From Agrostemma githago (Eukaryota > Streptophyta > Magnoliopsida > Caryophyllales > Caryophyllaceae), in contig OY288259.1 in assembly GCA_958450325.1 (NCBI GenBank), forward strand, positions 61,964,987 to 62,028,986: 64,000 bases of DNA. The letters are read 5' to 3'. Below, one piece after another: positions 1-9,681 of this stretch (positions are counted from its first letter, which is position 1; every line of letters begins with the position of its first letter). A program made the translations under genes and the position numbers. The notes beneath the pieces are model-generated. The model worked only from the letters and a program-made list of their open reading frames with translations. It ran no database searches and was not told the origin of the DNA.

Positions 1-99
1 TGTTTGCAGCGTTTTCGATCCTACAATCGGTAATTTAATGCTTCGTATACATAATATGATAATATTCTCGTCCTCGAAAGAAAAAAAGACGGATAATAT

Positions 100-935
100 A
101 ATAAAATAATAATAATAATAAAAATACAGTTTCGAATGAAAATTTTAGTTGAAAACGTCGATAATATGTTTTTAAAAGGTTGGAAACTCGAAGCTCAAGA
201 AAAAAATAAATTAGTAAGTAAAACTACTAGAAAAAAAATACCCCCTCCGATTTTTATCTATCTTCCCCTTTGGTTTTGGGGAAGAAAATAAGGGTGTATG
301 AATGTGTGGTACAAAATAAAAGAAGGAAGAGAGAGAAATGTAAGGGTGATTCTAGACCACATATTGATGGCCCAAAATGGAAATAGGGAAGAAAGAGTAT
401 TTCAGCCTAATAAGGAAATAGGGAAATAGATAAAAATCGGAGGGAGTATATGAATTTTTGTTTGAAAAATAAAATAAAATACTTCGTAATTAAGAATAAA
501 TAAGAAGAATAGTAAGTTGAAAACGTCGATAATACGTTTTTAAAAAGGGGAAAAAAAGATGAATACTAATATAATAAAATAATAATAAAAAATACAGTTT
601 CAAATGAAAAATTATGTTGAAAACGTCGATAATGTTTTTAAAAGGTTGGAAACTCGAAGTTCGAGAAAAAAAAATTAGTAAGTAAAACTACTAGAAAAAA
701 ATATATGAAAGTAATTTTGAAAAATAAAATAAAATACTTCGTAATTAAGAATAAATAAAAAGAATAGTAGTTGAAAACGTCGATAATATGTTTTTAAAAG
801 GTTGAAAACTCGAAGTTCAAAAAAAAAATATTACGGAGTAGTAATAAGTAAAACTACTAGAAAAAAATATGAAAATAATTTTTGAAAAATAAAATAAAAG
901 AATTAAGAATAAATAAAAAGAACGGTACTAAAAAA
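100..935. repeat. Tandem repeat, ~155 bp unit, about four copies
   Basis: Copies of a unit beginning gttgaaaacgtcgataata start near 149, 516, 617 and 772 and run through a run of aaactcgaagttc, aaaactactag and taattaagaataaat. The second copy is shortened and the first is split by a Stowaway element at 241-446. A diverged piece of the same family lies in an FTSH11 intron near 33830, so the repeat is dispersed as well as tandem. No coding potential is seen. Confidence 0.75.
241..446. mobile_element. Stowaway-like MITE, 206 bp, family A copy 1
   Basis: Terminal inverted repeats ccccctccgatttttatcta and its counterpart ending aaaaatcggagggag are flanked by TA on both sides, the target duplication of Tc1/mariner-type Stowaway elements. 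The interior (gtgattctagaccacatatt) matches the elements at 14576 and 15639; the 14576 copy is in the opposite orientation. It interrupts one copy of the surrounding tandem repeat. Confidence 0.85.
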
Positions 936-1020
936 AGTGATGACGTGGATTTATATTTTGTATTATGTTAGTCTGTTTAAGTAATAACGTCTGTGTTTTC
1001 TGTATTTTTTAAGTAGGGGA

Positions 1021-1150
1021 AGTGTTGAGGATACCGAGGTATGCCATTGGATTTTCGATTGGAATTGGAGTACCGGTCGTTGTTGTATTTGCTTTGATAC
1101 TACGTAAGATTGTTAGATCTCGTCGAAGATCATTGACGGAAAATGGATAG
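1021..1150 (+). pseudogene. Relic of an ATL20/LRK10L-like transmembrane exon
   Basis: The frame from about 1029 reads a short basic start, then AIGFSIGIGVPVVVVFALIL, then RKIVRSRRR and a stop at 1148-1150. This small-residue-rich membrane segment followed by basic residues resembles the start of exon 2 in the ATL gene 2.7 kb downstream (IIIVGIAIGVGLPGVICIAY). No RING or kinase domain follows and no extracellular exon is recognisable upstream. I infer a broken tandem duplicate; it could also be the last exon of an unrelated gene lying outside the window. Confidence 0.45.
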
Positions 1151-1870
1151 ACGACAAGGGTGGCTCAGTCGAGAGGACATCGAATGTATAAATATGTAAT
1201 TAATGTGGCTTTGACGACTGAATTTGGTATTGAATTTCGGAATTACTTTACTAATATGTTCAAGTTGTACATACGTTATGATATACGAGTATATATAGTG
1301 GATTTGGGTTCACTTATTTTCTTTTTAAATCTTCGTGTTAGTCGATGGCTCATTCAACGACTTTGCTTATTGGCTATAGCCGTTGGGTCGAGTATTTAAT
1401 CACCAACGCAACATAGACTCAACACGAGATATCACGCTTCAGCCAAAACCCAAGTGGGTCAACCACGGGCCAAACCCGACCCGATAGAAACTTCTAAGAA
1501 ACACCCACCCAAATGCCCAATTGACCCAAACCATTGACTTTTATGATATTTTTCACAAGACTTTGCATTATCCAACTATCAAAAGTCAATGCTTTGTTTA
1601 AAATCACTCATATATGATTACGGTTTTCCTAATGTGTGTCCAGTGAATACACGTTAATAATTTAATTAAAGCAAGTTTAAGTAGGATAATATCATACGAA
1701 ATTGTAATTATATTTTCCATACTGACACAATATTCTAGTTAAATTTGCTTTAATTAGAAAAACAGATATGATTAACTCATAAAATCTAATGTACATTGTA
1801 TACCAGCCTGTTTTACAATCCCATAAGGAATGATATTACCCTATTTCCAACTGTTTTTTCGCAAATTACT
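1151..1870. other. Spacer, no gene recognised
   Basis: AT-rich sequence with a short open frame at 1160-1399 that has no recognised domain and no homology cues. Around 1440-1535 there is a cluster of gggtc/gacccaa-like words of the kind seen in several dispersed elements of this window. Confidence 0.4.
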
Positions 1871-2165
1871 TCCTAAGACGATCTCACGCATGAAACAGTG
1901 TATTTTTGTGAAAAAACAGCTTCATTTTTTATTGATAAACGAGTAAAATTTTCATACAACTGTAATTAAGATGATCTCACGCATGAGACGGTCAACTTCT
2001 GTAAAAAAAACAGCTTCATTTTTTATTGAGAAATGAGTAAAAAATTTATACAAATGTAATATGATCTCACGCAGAGACGATCCACTTCTATAAAAAAACA
2101 ACTTTATTTTTTTATTGATAAATGAGTAATTTTTTTGTACAAACAGATCGTTATATAATGTGAAA
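1871..2165. repeat. Short tandem repeat, ~90 bp unit, three copies
   Basis: The phrase gatctcacgca followed by a run like aaaaaacagcttcattttt and ttgataaacgagtaa recurs near 1878, 1972 and 2061. It lies 200-500 bp upstream of the ATL-type gene start and so falls in its promoter region. Confidence 0.6.
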
Positions 2166-2362
2166 CCGTCTTACACGACAACTACTGATGAGTTGTTTTT
2201 TTATCAAACATAATCACACTTTTGATTTTTTCCAAATTCTTCTCCCCTCACCAACTTCTTAATTAATCACACCCCAAAACAAATTAAAACAATAATCTAA
2301 ACCCTCTTCCTACATTAAACCATTATTATTGTTCTTGTAATAATAATAATAATAATAAAAAC

Positions 2363-4323
2363 ATGAACAATAATATCACAAAAAACTTCATCATAATCCA
2401 AATCCTAACCCTAATCCTAATAATCCTATGTTATTGTCCAAACACAATACTATCAATGAATAATAATGAACCATGTCTCCCACAAGAAAAGTCAAACTCC
2501 TGTGTCTGTTCCGGGTACAGGTCATACTGTCAGCTCCAAACAGGGTACACAATCCTCGATTTCCCCAACTCGGGCTCATTCGTCCTCCAAAACATCGACT
2601 ACACAACTCGAGAGTTTCATCTCATTGATCTCGACCGATGTCTTCCTAGAAAATTGATGAACCTTAACCTTTCTTCCACCCCATTTCAATATAAAACACA
2701 ATATAACAAGTATTATAGGTTGTATAAGTGTTTAAGTGTTGTAGTACATAATAATGTTACTACTAGTACTAGTACTAGTACTAGTACTAGTACTAGTACT
2801 AGTACTAGTAGTACAATGAGTGGTGATGTTCATGTTATAGATTGTCTAAGTAATCGGAATTATAGTGTTGTTGCAACTCCTTGGGATTATTTCATGGCAA
2901 ATTGTGATGAGTTTTTGGGTGGTGAAGGAGGAGTTGTTGTTCTTCCTTTGGATTATGATCATGGTGTTGAAACTTCAAGTTTGGTGTTGACTTGGTTGGA
3001 TGGTTCTAAGTGTGTTCCTCAATTTGCTTGTGGTGATGTTGGTAAGTCTCCTAATTTTGTTACTCGGGGTGGTCTACTGAGAAACCGTCTCTCTAAAGTT
3101 TTTGTGTCGTGAACTTGGGTTTTGTTTTTTTGGTAAGGTTGACTATTCTTGTGCTAATAAGTTGATATATTGGGGGAAATGGGATGGGTAAGTCTCCTAT
3201 AGTTTTGTAAACTGGGTACGTCTTCTGAGAAACCGTCCCCCACTGAATTAGTGGTCGAAACGTGATCAATAACGTTATTGAAAGACCGTCTCTCTAAAGT
3301 TTTTTTTGATGTGAATTTGGGTTTGTTTTGGTAAGGTTGACTATTTTTGTGCTCATAAGTTGATATATTGGGGGAAATGGGATGGAGTACATACAAAGTC
3401 CAAACCATAGTAGGAATGGGATGGCTAGCAAATTAAACTGGTCGAGTCGTGTCTGGTTCGTGTCATATGTAAAATGGGTCATGATTGTTTAACTCAAAAA
3501 TCCGGTCAAACAGGGTCAAAAATCGGTTCGAAAACCAGTTCAAAAACCAATTTATAACAAAGACAACCATATTATTTAAAAATAGGGTCATAAAAACCGG
3601 TTTGGGTTAAAATCGGGTCGGTTTCAGTTTACAAAATGAAAAAAAAAAAAAAAAAAAAAAATTGGGTACCCGGTTTAACCCGGGTCGGTTTCGGTTCGGA
3701 AAAATGCGGTTTTTGAGAACCGGGTACCCGATTTTTGCTCACCCCTACCTGTATATATTGTAATGCGACTAAGCACGCGTTTCAAAAATTTGTTACTAAT
3801 AATTTTCATTTCTAATTCCGTCCCTATAATTTCAGGTCACTCCCAATCCAAGAGACTAATCATAATAGTCGGAATCGCGATAGGCGTAGGCCTCCCGGGC
3901 GTGATATGCATAGCCTATTGCATCACAAAACTCCTAACCATAAGACGGGCCGGGGCCACACCGACAAGAAGCGCAATACGGCTAAGTACCATAGCCCCGG
4001 TCCGGCCCAACAACAACAACAACCGATCCTCCCCGGCCCAAACCCAACAACAACAACCAACCCTAATAAACACAAGTGGGTTGGACCAACCCACATTGGA
4101 CTCGTACCCGATTGTGGTCATAGGTGAAAGTGGTCGGTTTCTGAAATCATCGAATCAAGAAACGGTTTGCTCCATTTTCTTATCGGATTACCATATTAAT
4201 GATACTTTGAAAATATTGCCCGAATGTTTACATAGATTTCATTCTGAGTGTATTGATGAGTGGCTTCGGGCTAAGGCTTTGTGCCCTATTTGTAGGGCTA
4301 CTCCCCCTCGTACCGTGTTTTGA
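2363..4323 (+). CDS. RING-H2 finger protein, ATL20/21/22-like (GUB_WAK ectodomain), with a defective RING
   Basis: Two exons, 2363-3041 and 3836-4323 (donor G/GTAAGT, acceptor TTTCAG/G, phase 1), encode 388 residues. Residues 1-31 are a signal peptide. Residues about 36-225 resemble the wall-associated GUB_WAK_bind ectodomain, including REFHLIDLDRCLPRKL, although the usual N-terminal C-G...FPF part is shortened. A membrane helix spans about 233-260. The C-terminal RING has Cys338, Cys357, His359, His362, Cys365, Cys376 and Cys379, but the second ligand is Phe341 (codon TTC at 4177-4179). Family members are presumed membrane E3 ubiquitin ligases. With one zinc ligand missing this copy may be inactive, or it may be a pseudogene despite its open frame. 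A Thr-Ser microsatellite lies in the ectodomain. Confidence 0.85.
2759..2811 (+). repeat. In-frame ACTAGT hexamer microsatellite
   Basis: About eight tandem ACTAGT units in exon 1 of the ATL-type gene encode alternating Thr-Ser. The hexamer length keeps the frame when copy number changes. It sits in the extracellular domain just before the cysteine-containing VIDCLSNRNYSV segment. Confidence 0.9.
3041..3390 (+). repeat. Tandem duplication inside the ATL intron, including the splice donor
   Basis: The segment starting ggtaagtctcct at 3041 recurs near 3187, and the block ggtaaggttgactatt...gttgatatattgggggaaat is present near 3132-3182 and 3332-3382. The second copy also carries about 45 extra bases holding the AATAACGTTATT palindrome. 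Both copies contain a GTAAGT donor. Confidence 0.75.
3400..3750. mobile_element. Probable decayed hAT-like non-autonomous element in the ATL intron
   Basis: A stretch rich in gggtc, cggtt and aaccgg words with a run of about 22 A near 3639-3660 ends in ttgctcacccctacc, which read in reverse (ggtaggggtgagcaa) resembles hAT-family ends. The left end is not clear and no target duplication could be fixed, so the call rests on composition and one end. Confidence 0.35.
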
Positions 4324-4579
4324 TCATCAGAGACGGTTTTTCAGAAGATTTTTCAGAAGACTTTTGACTTTTTTTCACAAATTTTTGTATGAGATGGTCT
4401 CACGATAAGTTTATCGTAAAACCTCTCACATAGAAGGTAGTTAATTTTAATATTATTATATTATATTTCTATTTGTAGGTCTCACGATAAGTTATCGTGA
4501 ATTCGTGAGACAGTCTCACAGGAAAATAACTGTTTTTTTAGTGTGTGTATATTTTTTTGAGTTAGTTTTGCATCGCGTA

Positions 4580-4760
4580 TTAGAGGAGCTGATCATGGGA
4601 CGTACCGTCCGATTGGCCCGTCCCGTCCGGCCCGAATTTTTAACAGGCTTCGACACAATGTCGGCCCGTGAACCCGTCACAAACCCGCTTGTCTGTGGGC
4701 CAAAATTTTAAACTTAGCCCAGCCCGTATCCGACCCGAGCCCGCATATGATCACCTCTAA
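4580..4760. mobile_element. hAT-like non-autonomous element, 181 bp
   Basis: The ends read ttagaggagctgatcatggg and, reverse-complemented, ttagaggtgatcatatgcgg. They are bordered by catcgcgta (4571-4579) and catcgcgaa (4761-4769), an 8-of-9 match consistent with an aged 8-bp target duplication. The interior is made of ggcccg/cccgtc words. It lies about 250 bp after the ATL gene stop. Confidence 0.6.
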
Positions 4761-4769
4761 CATCGCGAA

Positions 4770-5860
4770 TAAAATAAAAGGTAAATGGATGATCAAGATT
4801 CTTCAGAAATTCAAATCTTATAGATCGTGCATATAAAAACTTCGAGTTACATTTCTATTCTGTTGTGCCAAATACAGAGAAACATCGTCTTGTCTCAGTC
4901 GAATTGTTCTATTAGGAAAGCAAATAAAGACAGTTCTTACTTAACCGTGTACTTTTGCTTTTGCACGAGTTTTAACCTAGTGAACCATACATAACATTAC
5001 ACGTCTATACAAATACATTGAAGGCTCCACCTTTGACAACCAACCATACATATCATAAAGTCATAGATGTCATTTAAGTGACGGTCAGTCTCGTTTAAGA
5101 TGGAGTATCCATTTTTAACGTTAAAACAGGTCAAATATTAATATAAATGATGTTAATAAAGTTAAAATATTTGACATTTTCTGATCTCTCGCCAATCGCC
5201 ATGCATGTGATTTGCTGTGTATTTAAATCGTTTTAAAATTTTAATTACAGTGGATAATACCGTCATAAACGAGAATATGTTTTCACGTGAATGTTATTAT
5301 TTTATGTTTAACGTTATCACAATAAATACCAATCAAATCATTGATTCCTCAATGGTGATAATAACCTTAGTCCTTCTTGACAACCTAGAAAATAATAACC
5401 ACAATATTTTCCCTTTTTAACATTATTCATTTATTCTCACACGTTGATAATTAAATAATATCGAATATTAATCCAAATATTATCGATTTGTATGTGACAT
5501 CTAACGTTTAGTTCTTCTGTAAATAAGGTACCAAAGTACAAGTTTCCTCAGAAAAAGTCAAGAAACGGTCTTTTTGTTGCTTTGCTAAATAAAGACATGT
5601 TCTTCTGTACAAGGTCATATCGTAGTTAGTAAAAAATTTATAAAAGACGGTTTCTCAGTACTGTTTATTATTACGATGTTAGATGTGCATGCATCTAATG
5701 ACAATTAAGTATGAAAAAAGCAAAAGCTAAGGTGAAGAATGCCCTAACATTATTGGATTAATTTTTTGAAGTAGGCAAATTAAAAGTATGAAGTATACAC
5801 GGGCGACAACCATTGCTTTTACAAAGGTAGGAAAGTAGACTACTAACCAAATAATAAAAA
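4770..5860. other. Spacer, no gene recognised
   Basis: AT-rich sequence. The longest open frame (5217-5420) has no recognisable motif and the base composition of surrounding noncoding DNA. No RNA gene or clear transposon end was seen. Confidence 0.5.
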
Positions 5861-5867
5861 CATATAC

Positions 5868-6470
5868 GATTCTCGCAAATCATCGCTTTTTTTTAGTTGC
5901 AGCAAGTCTTGTTTATAACGGTTCTAACCAGCTTTGTAACGTATTGAAATGTCGATATATGAGTATGTATTTACACAATTACACGATATAAGATACACGT
6001 GCTTGAAATAACTCGATCATCAAGTACATATCGACAAATGTCAAACCCTAATTAATGACACGTATAACCATATATAATATGATTCTCGCAAATCACTGTT
6101 TTTTTAGTTACAACAAGTCTTGTTTATAACAGTTATAAGCAACTTTGTAACGTCTTTATAAAAGTACCAATAAATGTCAAACCCTAATTAATGACGACCC
6201 GTAAAACCATATAAGATGATTCTCGCAAACCACCGCTTTTTTCATCAGTTACGTACAGCAAGTCGTCATGTTTATGAAAATTACAAGTAACGTAACTCTG
6301 TGATAATATCTGAGGTATAACATAAAAAAGCGAGTACATAACATAAGAAATCAAACTTTTGATGTACTCGATAGATGATATAACCCGTGCTTGAAATAAC
6401 TCGATCAGTAAGCACAGACAAGTCGACAAATGTCGAACCCTACTGACCTATATAACCATATAATAAATTA
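5868..6470. repeat. Imperfect repeat, three copies of ~150-200 bp
   Basis: The phrases gattctcgcaaa, agcaagtcttgtttata and cttgaaataactcgatca recur in the same order, with starts near 5868, 6080 and 6218, and the stretch caaatgtcaaaccctaatta appears twice. Copies differ by indels. No coding potential. Confidence 0.55.
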
Positions 6471-6540
6471 ATAAGTAAGTAATAATCAATTTTTGTCGTT
6501 GAGACGTCCATTCACGATTTCACCTACACTCAAAATAATA

Positions 6541-6743
6541 CTCCCTCTGTTTCTTTGATATCTTCCACATTTCCTTTTTCAATCAATTCTTTGATTTCTT
6601 CCCCTTTCCTTTTTTTCTATCACACTTATCTCTTACCTAGGTGGCCCACTTACTTTACTCCCTCCCTACTTTTACTTATTTTATTGTTTTTCTTAAGAAA
6701 TGTGTCACTTTTAAGGTGGAAGAAATCATAGAAACGGAGGGAG
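6541..6743. mobile_element. Stowaway-like MITE, 203 bp
   Basis: Ends ctccctctgtttctttgat and aaatcatagaaacggagggag are inverted repeats flanked by TA. The interior differs from the 206-207 bp family A copies, so this is a separate family. Confidence 0.8.
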
Positions 6744-7825
6744 TAATAGTGAAATTTTCTAGGACACTACATATGAATTATTATTATTATTATTATTATG
6801 GCTTGACGAATAAGGGCACGTTTTAATTTTAATGACCTTATAACATGACGATGTGAAGGTACAATGACTCCATACATTCATACACCACTCCTTTAATATC
6901 CTTTAATTTGTGGGGCACTTTTGCATTTTGGGATAGTACCTTTAAACTACTTTTGCCAATTATTCATCATCCTCTCCTATTGTCCTAGGATAATTAATGT
7001 GTGATGTTAAAAAAATCTCGATTTAGATCAGATTGTAGGATATTACGATTCTACGATCCATAAAATGACTAACGATCCTAACCATTTCGTTCGGAGATAT
7101 TGGGGGCAGTTAGGATTATTCGAACTCAGCTCGCGCAGGGGAAATATGAATTGAAATAATTATGTGTTTTAATTGATTTGTATAGGATCTTACGATTTTA
7201 CGATTCGATTTTACATGTTCTATATATCCTAGATAGTCACCTTATCGAAAAAAAAAATAAGATTTCGATCATGACAACATTATTGTTGACTTCTGTAACG
7301 TAAAAGTGAAGATAATATTGAATGATACTCGAAATAATAAAATGTTTAGTTAATATATAGTAGCTAGTATACTCCTAGATCATTCGTCTGGATGTCGTAT
7401 TCTCGTGTCAATGCGCGACTTATATATGAATCGATCCTAGTGTATCATCATCAATGAAAAGTACTCTCAATTTTTAAATACGTCTTTAAATTTAACTAAA
7501 AAAAATTCCTTAATTAGATATGCTACTATTATATTCAATTCCTACTTACATTTAATTAGTTAACCGGTTATTTTCACGTCTTTTTCTTAATTCAAACTTC
7601 AAACGAAGTCAATGAATATTTGTTTCTTCGGACTCGAAAATTTTCACAATTTTTTTTAAAATACGGGATTTAAATTTAACTACTTACTACTAACACATCT
7701 CGTTAAATCCAATAATATTATTCTCCGTATCACATTTAGTTATTTAATCGATCATTTGGCAAAATAAAATAAAATATTTAATCGACATCTGTTTCTTGAT
7801 TCAAACTTCAAATACTCCGTTTTGT
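6744..7825. other. Spacer, no gene recognised
   Basis: AT-rich sequence with a short (att)n microsatellite just inside its left border (about 6777-6799). Nothing with coding bias, splice structure or transposon ends was recognised. Confidence 0.45.
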
Positions 7826-8430
7826 CGAGATTCTGATATTTAGTGTAAGACGGTTTCTGTATTTATTTCTTTAACGTAAAAATTCCCACAATTTTTTTTT
7901 TATTTTAAAAAGACGATCCTGCGATTATATTATTTCCTTTTTGTCGAGATCCTGATATTTAGTGTAAGACGGTTTCTGTATTTATTTCTTTAACGTAAAA
8001 ATTCCCACAATTTTTTTTTTTTTCAAAAAGACGGTCTTGCGATTATATTACTCCGTATCTCATTTTTGTCGAGATTCTGATATTGAGTGTAAGACGGTTT
8101 CTGTATTTATTTCTTCAACATAAAAATTCCCACAATTTTTTTTTTCTTTTCAAAAAGACGGTCTTGCGATTATATTATCTCATTTTTGTCGAGATTCTGA
8201 TATTTAATGTAAGACGGTTTCTGTATTTATTTCTTTATCGTAAAAATTCCCACAATTTTTTTTTTTTCAAAAAAACGATCTCGCGATTATATTATCTCAT
8301 TTTTGTCGACATTCTGATATTTAGTGGAAGACGGTTTCTGTATTTATTTCTTTTCTTTTTCTCAAAAAGACAATCTTGCGATTATATTATCTCATTTTTG
8401 TCGAGATTCTGATAATTAGTGTAAGACGGT
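7826..8430. repeat. Tandem repeat, ~95-125 bp unit, about six copies
   Basis: Copies start with tcgagattctgatattta near 7826, 7943, 8069, 8189, 8307 and 8401, each followed by gtaagacggtttctgtattt and an aattttttttt run then gcgattatatta. The array ends about 60 bp before the probable transcribed leader of the spermine synthase gene. A frame open across 8083-8412 is only the repeat read through. Confidence 0.8.
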
Positions 8431-8459
8431 TTCTCGGGATTCGATTAATTACTTTGGGC

Positions 8460-9681
8460 AAAAGAGTCGGCACCTGCCCTGCCAAACTCTCAACTATAAA
8501 ACCAGACAAACCCAGAAAATCACAAAAATCTAAATTTCACAGAAACCTCAGATAAAATCAAAAACCCTTTTTTAATTCGTTTAATTCATCTTATAAATTC
8601 GCATTTTCCCGCCTTATTTTACAGATTTTACCTTTACCTAATTTCTAATTCCAGGTAACGATTTTTCTGTGATTTTTTCTCTCATTTTCCGCCATTGTTA
8701 TGCTTTTTTAAGCTTGCATTTCGATTCTTAAGATAATTCATCATATTGGTTGCTTTTAATTTACGTATTTTCGCTAAAAGATTGAATCTTTTGATGATTT
8801 TTCTCCATAATTTCGAGTTAAAGTTTGTTTTACAGTGATAATTTTGATTTTTAAATTCTGGGTATTGAGGTATAAAATCTATAAATGCAGTGATTGGAGC
8901 GTCAATTAGTTTAATCGGTAAAGTTACGAGATTTTGGGTTTCTTAATGGGTTAATCATGTTACCAAGTTACTAGAGCAGAAACCGTGTTATTTTAATAGC
9001 GATCTTCGTCTCAAAGAATGGTGCTTTTTTTTGTTTATCATTATAAATTTGTATTCCGTTCAATTTGTGCAGAAATCGTGTTATTCTAGTAGCGATCTTT
9101 TAAGAAGGGTCCTTTTTTTGTTTATTTCTTATAAATTTGTACTTTATCATGTTCAATTTGTGCAGAAATCGTGTTATTCTAGTAGCGATCTTTGTTTCTA
9201 AGAAGGGTCCTTTTTTTGTTTATTTATTACAAATTTGTACTCTGTATCATGTTCAATTTGTGCAGAAATCGTGTTATTCCAATAGCGATCTTTATTTCCA
9301 AGAATGGTGTTTTTTTTTTTGTTAATTTCTTACAAATTTGAGATTTCCGTTCAATTTGATATCATTTGTAGATGTCGTGTGACCTTTATTACTGAAATCG
9401 TTACCAAATTTGAAATATTCTGTGTAGCTAGTCAATATTCTTATAAGATTGTTGATCTTTCAGTTTTGGAATGTTTTAGGTTTCAGAATTTTAGTTTTAG
9501 ATTCTTATAAAGTTTAATTACGGAAAGATTAACAATAATATTATCACGAGAAAACTGTTCTTATAAATATACAGTAAAGTTTTTACTGTACTGGTGTATG
9601 TTTGGTTTTAGAGACTGGAGAAAGAGGGAAAGGAGCTGTTAATCTACAGATTGAGACGAAGGAAGCGGTACAGATAGCAAG
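8460..9681 (+). other. Leader region and probable 5' UTR intron of the spermine synthase gene
   Basis: The CT/AT-rich stretch 8490-8654 ending ccag/gtaacg looks like a noncoding first exon with a splice donor at 8655. A plausible acceptor is gtttggttttag near 9611. Between them, 8973-9360 holds about four copies of a ~90 bp repeat that each carry tttgtgcag, a 3'-splice-site-like string. The assignment is by signal only. Confidence 0.45.

Noticed and set aside
8083..8412. Open frame of 109 codons
   Set aside because: It reads through a ~120-bp tandem repeat and has no codon bias or domain.
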